A stretch of DNA of 64,000 nt from Anthoceros angustus. Its lineage: Eukaryota > Streptophyta > Anthocerotopsida > Anthocerotales > Anthocerotaceae. The notes below the pieces were generated by a model. The model ran no database searches and was not told the DNA's origin. It saw nothing but the letters and a program-made list of their open reading frames with translations. The stretch lies in assembly GCA_010909165.1 (NCBI GenBank), contig MU008178.1, forward strand, positions 74,369 to 138,368. Reading direction: 5' to 3'. The position numbers and the translations under genes are program-made. Shown piece after piece: positions 1 through 11,289 of this stretch (the first letter of the stretch is position 1; each line of letters starts with the position of its first letter).

Positions 1-1029
1 ACTCGGATAGCGTCGAGATGGCTGCCCGCCCGTGTGGTATGTGCAAGTCCATGTCGGCAATAAGCTGGATTGATTTGTCTTTGTGGGCGGTAGATTTGAT
101 GCAGTTCCTATCTTCGGTATGCGAGCAAAGCAAGCGGCAAATGAAACACGCAGCGGGCGGCGCATCGAGGACGAGAAATCCGCCATCGCGGTGCGTGGTT
201 GGTGGAGAAGTGCTTGTGGGCGATAGCAACTTGCGAGCGCTTGGTTGCTAGTGCGTCGAGGGCGGGTGATGGTCGATCACGAGCGAGAGGAAGGAGATCG
301 GCCTTGACGGTAGCCCACACACGCGTCATTCCATATTTACGGCGTTTACGGTGTCCTTGATAAGTTTAGCAAGTTGTGGAATGAACCTCGAAAACAATGG
401 CATATGTCTTTAGCCGCATGTTCGTATCTGACGAAGTCTAGATTGGAAAAAGCGCACAAAGGCGTTTGAAGAAGCGTAATGCGCATGTGTCGCATTTGGT
501 GGTAAATGTGATGAGGTATATATTAATGTATGAGGTGTATACTTATAACTATGCCATGGTTAGATATCTATGAATTTGTACCTATACATAAAGAGGTTGT
601 ATTCATTATATATATATATATATACGTGTTTCAGTCATATATATAGGATTATACAGAACAAGTCGGCCTGCCAACCGTATATATAGATAGACATATAAAT
701 AATGTAGAATCCTACTATACATAATTAGGTAATAACAAGGGTTTCAGCTGTGTATATGGGGCTTGAAAACAAAACCAGGTGTGGACACAAGGGTGCATTG
801 AAGAGGGAAGGTAGATTAATCATAAATGCATGGCTATGCAAAGGAGGTAAGATGGAAGAATGATACCCACGAGAGATTCTTGGTAAGCGCTATGTCGAAA
901 AGCAAGATGGGAAGAATAAAATACCGGTGGGAGAGGGGAGCTCATTGTCACAATCATATTGCAACACAAAGAGGGAAACAATAAAGAAATGGGTGTAAGG
1001 TCAGGAGACCACTTGCATGTTGTTAAGAT
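1..1029. other. No recognisable gene at left edge
   Basis: Short open frames exist on both strands in the first 330 bases (for example 108-329 minus, about 73 codons), but none matches a family I know. From about 480 to 720 the sequence is AT-rich, with a TA dinucleotide run near 606-625. Nothing here supports a gene call. Confidence 0.5.
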
Positions 1030-1370
1030 GGTGAGAGAAGGTGGAGGAGAAAATCACAAACTTAACACCAAGCTAGCTAACTTTTTGGGTGTTCCACATG
1101 GAAAGTGTTACATGAAATTGTAACAAAGGACTATAACATAAGCAAGTGTTCATTGTATATGTTTGAAATCATAAACAATGCTAGCTGGAGGGAGGTTGTA
1201 CTTAGGAGGGTGAGGTGATGAGAGAGAGAGCCAGGTTCATGTTAAGATGGTGATAGCATGAGGAGGGAATAGTGTCAATCTTAATACCAAGCCTAAATAG
1301 CATGTTGCAATTTGGAAGTGTAACATGAAATTGCAATAACGACTGTAACATAGGCTGTCTTTTCTAGTAG
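1030..1370. mobile_element. Right end of a DNA transposon (CACTA-like or MITE)
   Basis: The last 26 bases (1345-1370), read on the minus strand, begin CTACTAGAAAAGACAGCC and match the terminus at 8686-8711 at 24 of 26 positions. The preceding sequence holds two imperfect copies of a roughly 115-base segment (about 1030-1145 and 1235-1352). Both contain GTGTTACATGAAATTG-like and GTAACA motifs, which resembles the subterminal repeats of CACTA-type elements. The tip abuts copia reverse-transcriptase coding sequence directly. No transposase or opposite end was found to the left. The superfamily is uncertain because the tip reads CTACTA rather than CACTA. Confidence 0.5.
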
Positions 1371-1960
1371 GGTGTGTACCTGCTGCAAGACGGAGAAGAT
1401 TATGTTATACTTGCACTTTATGTAGAATATTGCATATTACTTGGTACTAATCTTAAGAAGATTGAGCGTGTTAAAGGCTTACTGTCAGGACGATTTGAGA
1501 TGGTGGATGTCGGTGAGCTGTCATACTGCTTGGGAACACAGCTCCATCGAATCCTTGCCACAGGCACATTAGTTATCCATCAGCAGAAGTATATACTCGA
1601 CATGCTCTTCAAGTAAAAGTCGATCAAGCCGACTCTTACCCACTTGAGTCGGTTGCAAACTTAGCAAGAGTCGGTCCCCTCAAGCGGCGATGAGAGTGAG
1701 ATGGCAGAGTTCCCTATGCTCAGGAAGTAGGTTCTCTTATCTTCTGTTCAAATCATAGCCGTCCAGATGTAGCACTTGCAGTGAGTATGGTGTCCCAGTT
1801 TCTGAAAGAGCCAGGTAGAACACATTGGTCAGCTAGCAAAAGAATACTTAGATACCTAAAAGGGACAAGCACACATGGTGTGCACTATACAAAGAGAGCA
1901 AGTGAGAATGAACCTCTTACCTTGATAGGATCTTGTGATCTTGCATGCCGGATGTTGACA
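1371..1960 (+). pseudogene. Ty1/copia reverse transcriptase-RNase H fragment
   Basis: The first part (1374-1616) encodes the copia RT block around the catalytic box. The expected YVDD reads YVEY here, so both catalytic aspartates are lost. It is followed by a segment ending in a GELSYCLGTQ-type motif, then a stop. A second part from about 1728 encodes the RT/RNase H connector, with SRPDVALAVSMVSQF and HWSASKRILRYLKGT motifs. Coding quality collapses at about 1955. It runs on the plus strand, while the neighbouring copia sequences (1973-8685) run on the minus strand. It is an inactive relic. Confidence 0.8.
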
Positions 1961-1972
1961 CGAAAATCTTGA

Positions 1973-2217
1973 AGCGATGTATCCTTATCTTCCTGAGGCT
2001 CGATTCGACTCACCCATGCGAAAAGAGGCTATCTGGTTGGAACTCGTGTGTCATCGTGACTGGAATGCCAATCTATACTACGATATGGACGTTCAACCCC
2101 ACTCGCCGGAGGCGATGTACTCGGTGAGCAGCGAGGAAGTTGCACTTCAAGTCTGAGTGCGAGGGCTCGAATATAACAGGCTCATCCTCATACAGACCAA
2201 GGTCATCTTTAAACAAA
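1973..2217 (-). pseudogene. Acidic pol linker of the older copia element, left part
   Basis: On the minus strand this stretch translates to an acidic, partly open frame (a GLYEDEPVIFEPS motif near 2155-2200). With copia element 1 and one target-site copy removed, its frame continues that of the integrase-linker relic at 7647-8685. I infer that it is the same older copia copy, split by the insertion. Stops and frame changes show that it is dead. Confidence 0.4.
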
Positions 2218-2222
2218 TGATC
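2218..2222. repeat. Target-site duplication, left copy (TGATC)
   Basis: TGATC lies directly before the 3' LTR of copia element 1. The same five bases follow the 5' LTR at 7642-7646. Five bases is the usual copia target duplication length. Confidence 0.8.
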
Positions 2223-2413
2223 TTTAGAAGCTAGCAGCTTGGGAAAAGAATTGAATTATTGCTATCGTGAAAACTCCTTATGTACAAGTTTGATCGAAAC
2301 GTCTCAACTATCGTAACTGTCTACCTCAACCAGAAACTACTTATGTTGCCCTAAGTTGAACGTGCCTAAACTCATTACTTCTCAGTTAGTCGGTAGCATC
2401 AGTAGTAACAACA
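2223..2413 (-). repeat. 3' LTR of copia element 1
   Basis: It matches 7437-7641 over its whole length, with short gaps (for example, about eight bases are missing after the GTTTGATC motif). In element orientation it begins TGTTGTTACTAC and ends CTTCTAAA. The adjoining internal bases at 2414-2429 read GCGAGGAGGAG on the minus strand, a fitting polypurine tract. Confidence 0.85.
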
Positions 2414-2750
2414 CTCCTCCTCGCCGCGGACAAGGAGTGTGTAAGAGAAAACCTCAGTCTCCAGAAGATGGCATCCTTGGCGCATGCTTGCATACAATTC
2501 TTGCTATGCGTTCTCTCCGACTGTGGTGAGCTCACTCATGAGTTGCATCATCCAGCTCGTAAGTGAAAGAGTGGAGAGTCTCGAGCGGGTTAAAGCTGCA
2601 AGGCCGAAGTTGCCGAGGAGGCAGCACGGAGCTGGCGCTATGCCTAACCACGCGCAGGAGGGAAATGCAAGTATCAGTATGGAAAGATTCAAAATTGCCA
2701 CCTCGCAACCTCTACCGGACGACTGATGATGGCGCAATCGATGGTGCCCT

Positions 2751-4137
2751 TCACGGTGGAGCTCCCCTTGCCTCTGACTGCTGGGCAGTCCCGAGATAAG
2801 TCTCCCTCTTGAGCAGACCAATCCCTTGTGTGTGCTCGAGGTGAAGCTGCTTCGAGAGTCCCTTTGTCAGAAGGTCGGCTGTGTTCTCTGTTGTGCTCAC
2901 ATACTTAAGCTTTGCGTGCCCACCACCACAGATGAAGTGGTCTTTGGATTTTGACGTGCTTCGTCCTGCATGCAGGACGGGGTTCAATGTCATGGCGATG
3001 GCGGCCGGTTGTTGCACCTGCGATTACATCGGTGTTCACGATCTTCGTATATGTGCGAGGCAAGGCGGATCGGAGTATCTCCTTTGCGGCCGAGGATGTG
3101 GCTGCGTACTCACTCTCTGATAGCGAGGCACCGTTTGCATCTTCTTGCATGCCTAGGAAACAGCGCTTGCGTTTATGATCATCTGATATGCATCGACTTG
3201 CAGTGTCTGGGTGCTTTGCCCGATTCGGCATCGAGAAGGTCGATAAGCACTTTTGGGTATTGTGATCACCTCTATATGCTATGCCGAGTGACTTTGTTCC
3301 CTTGAGGTAGCGCAGGATCCTCTACACACAAGTCCAGTGTGCCATGCCTGGATTTGACAGGTACCTCGATGCTACGTTCACAGCTTGGGCGATGTCAGGT
3401 CTTGTCCATATGGACAGGTAGAGTAAGCTCCCTACTGCCTCACTGTAGGGCACGTTTTCCATTTCTCTTGCCTGCTCGGGTGTTGTTGGGCTGTCTAACG
3501 CCGATACTTTTTCTCCCGTGGCCATGGGAGTCGGTACAGGTTTTGCATCTTTCAAGTTGAACCTGGTGAGGAGCTGCTCCACGTAGTGCTCCTGATGTAT
3601 GAAGAAGGAGAGTTCGCCTATGCTCCTTTCAAACTGGACTCCTAGGGCGTACCTAAGGGTGCCCATGTCGGCCACCTCGTATTCTTTGGTGAGCAAGTCC
3701 TTGACATGCTGGATCAGCTATGGGTCAGTACCGAAGATGAAATTATCGTCCACATACAAAGTGACGATGACGTACTTATCTGAGTGGGTCCTCGGCATGT
3801 AAACACTTGAGTGTGTGAAGCGAAACCACTTCTTGAGGTACAAATCAATTGTCTCATTCCAAACCTGTGCTGATTGTTTGAGACCATAAAGTGATTTGAG
3901 CAGCTTGCAAACCTTTCGGTGGTCCTTGACGAATCCGGGTGGCTGCAGCATATATATCTCTTCATGCAAAGTTCCGTATAGGAAAGCTGTTTTAACGTCG
4001 ACCTGATGGATGTCGAGTTTGTGCTGTGCAGCAAAAGCTAATAGGATTCTGATGGATGTTGCCTTCACCACTGGACTGAAGAGCTTACTCTCTTCATAGT
4101 CGAAGCCTGGGATTTGCGTAAACCCGCGGGCTACCAA
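2751..4137 (-). pseudogene. Copia element 1 reverse transcriptase and RNase H
   Basis: Several overlapping minus-strand frames make up one decayed RT/RNase H. From 4137 downward come the RT N-terminal block ([30 protein letters not shown]), a PPGFV/LYGLKQ block and a preserved YVDD box near 3755. The 3322-3696 frame adds a LRYALGVQF segment and a VGSLLYL...RPDIAQAV connector. RNase H follows, with SLSESEYAATSSAAKE (about 3090-3140) and a LKYVSTTENTADLLTKGL tail (about 2830-2910). Frame changes near 3715, 3320 and 3010 make it non-functional. Confidence 0.85.
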
Positions 4138-4172
4138 TCTTGCTTTGTATCGTGAGACACTTCCATCGGGAT

Positions 4173-5621
4173 TTAGCTTTCTTTGAAAAGTCCATTTGCA
4201 AGAGATGGGCTTTCTGCCATGCGACAGGTCGGTAAGAACCAGGTTTTATTTGAGATAAGTGAATCGTACTCTGATTGGACTGCTGCCTTCCATTCTGGTG
4301 TGCTGAGGGCTTCCTCGATTGTTGGGGGAACTCCTTGCATCTCGATTGCTGAGTATGCCTGGTGCATGATGAGGTGCAGTTGATCCACGTGTGTCTGCAT
4401 ATCTGTAGGTGTGAGTTCTGCTGAAGAAGGAGTCCTGCTGATCAATGTGTCTCCAGGTGTATAGGGCGGATCCTTCCATTCGTCTCTTGGTGGCCTATGC
4501 CTTGATGATCGTGCAGGGATCATAGGCATCTAGGGAAGAGGTGCTACGGAGCTTGAGAGGCTATGGTTGGTGAGATTTACCTCTGGTTCTTGATGGCTTA
4601 TTCTTTGATTCTTCTTTGGGGTCTTGTTCTTGAGTCGGTTGTTGGGTGTGTCTGGTTTAGGCGGTGCTCGGGAGTTGTTGAAACCTCGTGGTTGAGAAGC
4701 CTCTTGATCTTGGAAGAAGGATGAGGGAGTGTCATCATATGTGCCCCCCTCAAGGTCAAGCGGGGAATAACCAGTCATCCCAGCAGTGGGAAGTGGAGTG
4801 AAGGTAGTAATGCTCTGGAGGTAAGTATGAAGAATATGAGGTTCGTTAAAGTGAACGCTGCGAGATAGAGTTACCTCTCGGGTTGATGGGTCGAAGAGCT
4901 TGTAGGCTTTGACCTGATCTGAGTACCCTATGAAGAGGAGCTTTTTGCCCTTGTCATCCCACTTTTTTCTGGTGTCATCCGAGATGTGGGCAAAGGCTGG
5001 GCTGCCGAAGATTCGAAGGTGGGAGATGCGGGGCTTGTGACCTGTCCAACGCTCAAAAGGTGTGGTGTTTGGTAGTTCCTTGGTGGGCAAACGATTTTTC
5101 GGGGTAAATGGCATGGATGACGCCCGATAACAGGATAGGCACGAGTTTAAGGAGGGATCGGGAGATTTCGGTATGGACCTATTGAGTCTTTTACGCAAAT
5201 GGGTTACATTGGGGTGTGTAGAGTGCGGTATATTGGCGTTGAATGCCGTGGGATCTGAAGTCTTTGGAAGTCTTGGGTGATGTATTCCCCGTTGTATCGA
5301 TCTGGAGGGTGGGCCCCGGAAATCTTGTGTGGCCGACGTTACTGCTAAGGCAGACTCTTGGAAGCCGGTGAGAGCCTCACTTTTGTGTTTAAGGAAGATA
5401 TGGTGATCTGAGCTCCACTCGTCGAGAAAAGTGATGAAATACTGGTGGCCTCCGAAAGAAGTGGTACTCATGGGCCGCAGATTTCTGAATGGACGACTTC
5501 TAAGAGCTTGCGGGCACGAGTGGGAGTGGTGTTGGTGAAAGGAAGTTGGTTGAGCTTTGTGTACTAACATCTCACAAAAGAAGTCTGGAGAAACCTTGAG
5601 TTTGACGGGATCTCTGTACAT
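4173..5621 (-). pseudogene. Copia element 1 integrase and linker
   Basis: The 363-codon minus frame (4530-5621) carries the integrase core remnants (QYFITFLDEWSSDHHIF) and a conserved C-terminal block. That block includes NRLPTKELPNTTPFERWTGH, a LRIFGSPAFAH segment and a KKLLFIGYSDQVKAYKLFDP motif. The core is scrambled by small deletions, so the DDE triad cannot be followed. A proline- and acid-rich linker leads into 4173-4529, which holds the SSRHRPPRDEWKDPPY motif and the start of RT (EALSTPEWKAAVQSEYDSL). Confidence 0.85.
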
Positions 5622-5835
5622 GTCAGGGTTTACAAGCAGTTCAAGTATCGGGGTTCCTCTCTGATTGCGGAGGAGTGACTCTTTGTATGAGCTGTGGGAT
5701 GTTCCATCGGCGAGGAGTGAGAAGGATTGTATGTTTAGGAGGTATAGGTCATTGTATGGGAGGCCATGGGCTAGAGGCGTACTCTAGGGATCACTTTGGA
5801 GTGGTAGATAGTGCAGTGGTTACCTTGAAAGGTAA

Positions 5836-6357
5836 TTACCGGTGTGTTCGTGGCGACTTCCTTCGGAGCAAATTCTTCGTCATTGTGGGGACGTGGAGCA
5901 CGTCGTTGATGGTGAGTGATTCGCCGTTGGATAGTTGAAATTTGGGCGTCCCGGTGCCTTCGGTAGAAAAGTCTTTGTCATCTCCTAACAACACATGCTG
6001 ATCGGAGAGCACGTTATGGTAAGTGCTGAACATATCCTTACAGCTGCAAATATGTGTGGTGGCTCCAGGGTGGAGGAACCATCTGGACCTATCCGTCCTT
6101 GTGAGGTGAGGCACCACGGCCGAATAGAGTTTCTTGGAAGTGGTCTTGGTGGTGAGATGGGACTCGTTTACGGGTATGTCTCTTCTTGGCTCTCCGTTTG
6201 TTTCTTCACACTCATATGAAGTGGCACGGTATTTTACACGATTGCGGGCGCCCTTTGTGGTGAACCTTATAAGCGGTGTTGGGGCTAAAGTTGCCTTGTC
6301 TGCACCGGATGGCCTGCGAGTTGAAAGATTGTTTGAAACCTCCTCTTCGAGCTCCAC
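5836..6357 (-). pseudogene. Copia element 1 protease and pre-integrase region
   Basis: The frame encodes a retroviral-type aspartic protease region. The active-site motif is RWFLHPGATTHICS, so the catalytic aspartate of the usual D-S/T-G-A box is replaced by histidine. Downstream are LLGDDKDFSTEGTG and LTINDVLHVPTMTKNLL, both typical of the copia protease to GAG-pre-integrase stretch. The loss of the aspartate alone would inactivate it. Confidence 0.8.
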
Positions 6358-6633
6358 GGCCTCTTGATGTAAAGAGTGCGTGGTTAGGCCGGTTGAGGGC
6401 CTATGGGTTGTTGGTGGCTTCTTCTTGAGTGCTCAGGAACCTGACGTGTATGCGGTATAGATCTGATTGGCGCACTTTGAGCTGACGAAGGGGTTTCTGC
6501 TGAGCTCACAAGCGTTGTGATCACGGGGAGGGACGTTAGTAGCGCTCACATGGTACTCGTTTAGTGTGAATGCCGTTTGGATGAGTTTGCTCTCGGATCA
6601 CGAAATTGTGCACGCGTCTTTGCTCAAGCTGTT

Positions 6634-7022
6634 TCATTTTCGGTGGAATTGCCGTGTGGCATTTACGATTGACATGGAGCTTTGTGCTGCGAACATGTCT
6701 TTGAACACCTTCCAGATCTCATGGGCGGTCTTCTGGCCTTGAGTGTGCTGGAGCATGTTCTTGTCTAGTGCTGAGAATAGGATGCTGATTGCTCTTTTGT
6801 CTTTCTTTACCCAGGCCGCGATTTGGTCGGCTGAGGCGCCTCCGGCAGTCGTGGGTTTGGTAACTGTACCTTCGACGATCCCCATGAGATCGTGCTCCTC
6901 CAACAGTGCCGTGATTCGCATCTGCCAGGTATCGTAGTTGTTGCCGGTGAACCGGTCTCGGTCCCTGAACTCTACCTTCGTCGTGTTGACGATTGATGTG
7001 CTGACGACTGGATTGGTTGCCA
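6634..7022 (-). pseudogene. Copia element 1 gag
   Basis: The first methionine at about 7022 (MATNPVVSTS) starts a frame with the copia gag signature: VEFRDRDRFTGNNYDTWQMR, a MGIVEGTV segment and a DKRAISILFSALDKNMLQH block near the capsid region. It corresponds to the UBN2-type gag domain. The frame is lost at 6634, and no zinc knuckle could be read before the protease region. Confidence 0.8.
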
Positions 7023-7424
7023 TAAATCTTGCTTTTCGTCTCTGAGGATTGTGTTTCTGCAGAGGGTCGAAAACAAGCATGTGCGGCGTGCGGGTTGCTA
7101 GCGACGGCTCGCGAACAAGTCGCGCATGATGGCGGTTATGATCTCCATCTGGGACTCGAGTCGGATGATTTGGACTCGAAGGTGGTCATCGAGGAAGAGT
7201 TCGAAATGGGGTCTGAAGAATTCACCGGATCTAGAGTGCCTTGCGATCATTGCGGTCCGATTCTTTGGTAGTGGTACGGCGCCCGTGATCTTGTGGGGAG
7301 GCTGGTGTGCGTCTTCGAGGCATCTTGCTAGATCAGGATCGGGTGCTCGGGTTGCCCTGTGCTGTGCTTCACGCCATGGAGCCTGGCTGAAAGCGACCCC
7401 AGAACTGAGGTGCCAAGCGGGCGG

Positions 7425-7436
7425 CTACTGATACCA
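7425..7436 (-). other. Primer binding site of copia element 1
   Basis: The minus strand reads TGGTATCAGTAG immediately inside the 5' LTR. This is close to TGGTATCAGAGC, which is complementary to initiator tRNA-Met and is the usual plant copia primer site. Confidence 0.8.
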
Positions 7437-7641
7437 TTTAGAAGCTAGCAGCTTGGGAAAAGAATTGAATTATTGCTATCGTGAAAACTCCTTATGTACA
7501 AGTTTGATCAGCGGTTGAACCGTCTCAACTATCGTAACAGTCTACTTACAACCGTAGAAACTACTTATGTTGCCCTAAGTTGAACCGTGCCCTAAACTCA
7601 TTACTTCTCCGTTCCGTCGGCGCATCAAGGTAGTAACAACA
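7437..7641 (-). repeat. 5' LTR of copia element 1
   Basis: Its 205 bases are repeated, with short gaps, at 2223-2413. In element orientation it begins TGTTGTTACTACC and ends at the primer site. It is short for a plant copia LTR and similar in length to that of element 2. Confidence 0.85.
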
Positions 7642-7646
7642 TGATC
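7642..7646. repeat. Target-site duplication, right copy (TGATC)
   Basis: This is the second copy of the five-base duplication bounding copia element 1. The first is at 2218-2222. Confidence 0.8.
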
Positions 7647-8685
7647 TACACCCTCGACTTCAGGATCTTACTCTAGATCAGGTTGTTCAGGAACAGACTC
7701 TGTATCAAAAATATCTGGATCTAGCAGAGGATCAGGTTGTTGTGGGACATCATCATCATCACCGTCAGGCTCTGGATCAGGGGACTCAGTGCCATCCTCT
7801 GCATCAACAACTGGTAAGACATCGACATAAGATGGATCTGACACAGGAAACTCGGCTTGTCGGCACATAACATTTATCGCATGATCTTCTCAAGATCTCA
7901 TTACGAGGACACCTTCCAAGCCAGGATCTGAAGTTTGTAAGACTATTCTCTCATCAAACACGATAGTACGGGCATACACCACTCTACGTGACTCAGGTTC
8001 GAACAACTTATAACCATGAATGCCTGGAGTGTACCCAATAAAGATATGTCGTTTCGATTTATAGTCGAACTTAGCATGCCAAACATGTGCATATACATAA
8101 TCTTGCAGAAACACGAAGATGTGAGATATAAAACACAGTATCTAGGCTTCAAATGGTATTCCACCAGGAAGAGAAGAAACAACAATCATGTTTTGAAGAT
8201 AAGTTGCAACCTGCACTGCTTCTGCCCAAAATTTGATTGACAACCTCCCTTGGAACATTGTGATCCGTGGTATCCCCTGTATTGTTTGATGTCTCCTCTC
8301 TGTCTAACCATTCATATCAGGGTGATATGGGATGGTCGGTGACAGTAATGCTGCAGCTGGCAGAACTCTGAAATGCTTGTGACAACTCCTTGCCGTTATC
8401 CAGGCAGATGCATTTCAACATATCCACATACGTGTCTCAACATAGGCAAGATACTTCTTGAAATTGTCAAACACTTGGTTCTTATAGCTATGCAGATCGA
8501 TTCTGTGAAGTGAAGCGTTCATCTTCAAATACTACAAAGTAATGTGCACCTCCCCGTGAGGGAAGTGGACATTGGTCCACATATGTCAGTGTGCACGAGA
8601 ACAAGAGTATCGTCGTGGTCTCCCAACTGCCGAAGTGAGATTTGAATTGTTTCCCATGGACACATGCCACACACAGCTTCAAGCC
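7647..8685 (-). pseudogene. Older copia integrase and linker fragment
   Basis: The minus strand first shows an integrase zinc-finger/core entrance (LCVACVHGKQFKSHF near 8640-8680). Next comes a core-like AHYFVVFEDE motif, then the C-terminal block at 7890-8114 (HAKFDYKSKRHIFIGY, GYKLFEPESRRVVYAR). An acidic linker follows at 7668-7868, rich in D, E and P. Stops separate the parts. It belongs to a different copia family from element 1 and appears to be the host into which element 1 inserted. Its upstream end is cut by the DNA transposon tip at 8686. Confidence 0.75.
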
Positions 8686-8951
8686 CTACTAAAAAAGGCA
8701 GCCTATGTTACACTTTATGTTAAGATTTGGACCCCTGGATGTAACACTTATGTTACAATTTTGGGGTCATGTAACACTTTTTGGGCCGCTTGTTACACTT
8801 TGGCTTGGAAACCAACCCGGAGTGTTTGTTGCAACCATGTTGCAAGGGTGTTGCAATTATGTTGAGATGAAGTGAGATGCGCTTTTGTCCTCTCTCAAGA
8901 TTGCAACACAATTGCACCATATAAAGTGTTACAAGAAAAGTCTTGTAACAC
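8686..8951. mobile_element. Left end of a DNA transposon with subterminal repeats
   Basis: The 26-base tip (8686-8711) is the inverted partner of 1345-1370. Over the next 240 bases the motifs TGTTAC, GTAACA and TTGCAAC recur about ten times in both orientations. The stretch ends in a perfect hairpin with 11-base arms at 8926-8936 and 8941-8951, separated by AAAG. Terminal repeats plus a cluster of short inverted subterminal repeats fit a CACTA-like or MITE end. No transposase is visible. Confidence 0.5.
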
Positions 8952-9399
8952 TTTTGGAGGCTTGGAACCGAACCTCCTCCCCATCTACCTTCCTCCTTTA
9001 CTACATTTACCATATAGAATACTTGGTTTCCTTATTACCTCGTATGAATACATATAAATAAATACATGTGCATATGTCTGAGTCTTAGTAATCTTGGTAT
9101 GTATATAATATCACGATAATTTCTGTGATATACGATATATTTCATTTTGTATAAAATACCCATATCGTCCTGCGATAGCATTACATAATTTGTACACGTC
9201 CAAGATACTTTGTATTCATCATTCACTGCGGATACATACATCCCACATTTCACCCATGACCTATTTTTGTCTGTCCGTGTCGCGCAACCTACCTTCTCTA
9301 GCGGGCGTTCTGCTGCCCGTCCCCATGCCCATCTTCTTGCCATGGCTGCCGCTCCGCATTTCTTATGATTGTCCTTACTAGTTTGTCTTCGCCTGATTT
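8952..9399. other. No gene seen
   Basis: AT-rich to mixed sequence. A minus frame at 9035-9427 (130 codons) has no recognisable motif. Confidence 0.5.
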
Positions 9400-11289
9400 T
9401 GCTATCTTGGCGTGGTTCTTTGCTCATACATGGCCCTCATTTCCTACTCCTCATCGTAAGCATGAGAGGAAACCTCCTACACCCCTTTTTGCGATTTTCT
9501 TCCTCCCCTTCCTCTTGCGTTAAATCCGCTTTGCCCTTTCCATCATCCATCTCCCTTCCGACCCTCTTACACGCACCACGGCACATACGCCGCAGCATGC
9601 CCTTGATACATGTCCGGCATATAGGAGGTGTACTGACGACCTTCATTGCTTACCTTCCCCGCACTGCATCCGGTTTTCTTATGTACCTCTTGCTCAGCAT
9701 CTGCTCCTTCCGTCCTCGTTCTTTCTGGCGCGTGGCCGCCTGTCACCACGGCCCCTCGATGCCTCCACTGCACCTCCCCCCGCTTTCCTCTTTCGGCCTC
9801 CACCCTTTGTCACAGGTGGCGTAGCCTCCAATGGGGCCCCTGTGGAGGTCCATGCTTTCAGCGTCGAGTGCGGTGTGTATGCACGAAGTTAGGCACGCCC
9901 TCAATTTCGTCCGCTGCCTCATCATCTTTTTTCTTGTCATCGCATGTACCCATTGCCCCCTTTTGCCTCTTTCTCCCTCCCCTGGACAATTCCTCATGGC
10001 GCCACGCGCCTTTTGGCCCCACCACGACCACCTTCCGCGGACCCGGTCCTCTCCTCGATCCGCACCGATCCTCCCACTCCCACCCGTTTTGTTGCAGCCA
10101 CGCTGACCCTTGCATGTTCCTTGGTGACACAATTGCCTCCGCTCTGAGAACTGCATCCGCCCTCCAATTCCATCCCCGTTCCTGGTCACTCCATCGACCC
10201 CAACTCCGTCCACAATGTGCATTTCTGCACGTCACTAGGCGATGGGGCACCCTCCCAACACACGCCCTTTACCAGCCTGCTGCCCGCTTGACACACCCCT
10301 CCTTTCGTTAACCGGCCTAGCCACTACAGCTGATACCAAGTCCCTGCCCTTCCTACGGCCATGGAACTTGACGGTGACGGGCACCCCCCAATTCCGAGTC
10401 CGTTACGTGGCCGCTGCCCTCTCCCTATACATCTGCTCACACTGTCTTCATTCACACTATCACCAGGCATGCATGGTCCATCACCATCGGGTGATCGTGG
10501 TGTCGTCGGCACCACGATGTCATTGCTTGATAGCCTCCACTGCTTTCCCCACCACCATCCCACCTTCATGGTTCACCAAGCCTCCCTTCCATTCAGTTAG
10601 GATGTCTCTCGATCTCCCCAAAGCAATCTACTCCCTCTCCTCCTAGTTATCCCTCCACATCCACACCACCACCTCGTCCACCGGCGGTGGCGGCTCCCTG
10701 TCTTCCATCCTTCTCGGAACGCCACGATCTGGATCCATCTCCAATTCCATGTCATTCAACAAAATAGTCATTTCCCTTGTTCTCCCGGCAATACTTTGAA
10801 CCTCGGGGTGTTTTCATGTATTCCATGTCTTACCAGTAGGAACTCACGAGCCCCTTATCGCGAACCGCCCAGGAGGTTGCATGGAGATCGTCCTCTTGAC
10901 CTCCCATATTCAGCCTCCTCTTGATTTGGGTACCTACCATGCTTACTCTCAAACCAACCACCCATCCAGTAGCGCCCTCCCTTTCCCCAAGGGTTTGGCC
11001 CCATCCACCGTTTTTTGGCCAGCCTCTTTGCAAGTTCATACTTCAAGGCTCAAACTTTCCCGTTCTCTTCAGCTCCATCGCGCCCGCAACATCTTCCCAC
11101 TCTTCCTCGTCCACCATGCTCGGCTTCTTCCCGCTCCTCCCCTCCTGGTCCCTTTCCTCTAGTCTTTGCCTGCGGCTTCCACAACAGTTGCGCGTGCGAG
11201 TCATCTGCAGAAGTGTCGGCTTATCTTGGACTTTACCACCAGTCGGGAAGGCGTCGAACCGATTTCACTAACTGCCTTCTCCCTCTCGG
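9400..11289. other. Pyrimidine-rich tract, no convincing gene
   Basis: The plus strand is strongly enriched in C and T over almost 2 kb. This creates long frames on both strands rich in S, P, L, H or in R, G, W. None shows family motifs, consistent frames or plausible splice structure. A decayed minus-strand transposon gene is possible but I cannot name it. Confidence 0.45.

Larger units (their letters stand above)
2223..7641 (-). mobile_element. Ty1/copia LTR retrotransposon, element 1 (degenerate)
   Basis: The element is 5.4 kb and complete in structure. It has a 205-base 5' LTR (7437-7641), a tRNA-Met-type primer site next to it, gag, protease, integrase, reverse transcriptase and RNase H in copia order on the minus strand, a purine-rich tract at 2414-2429 and a 191-base 3' LTR (2223-2413). 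TGATC flanks both sides. The two LTRs differ by several short deletions in the 3' copy. The open frames are broken many times and the protease active site reads LHPGATTHI instead of a DSGA-type box. It is therefore an old or badly decayed copy. It inserted into the linker of an older copia element lying in the same orientation. Confidence 0.9.
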
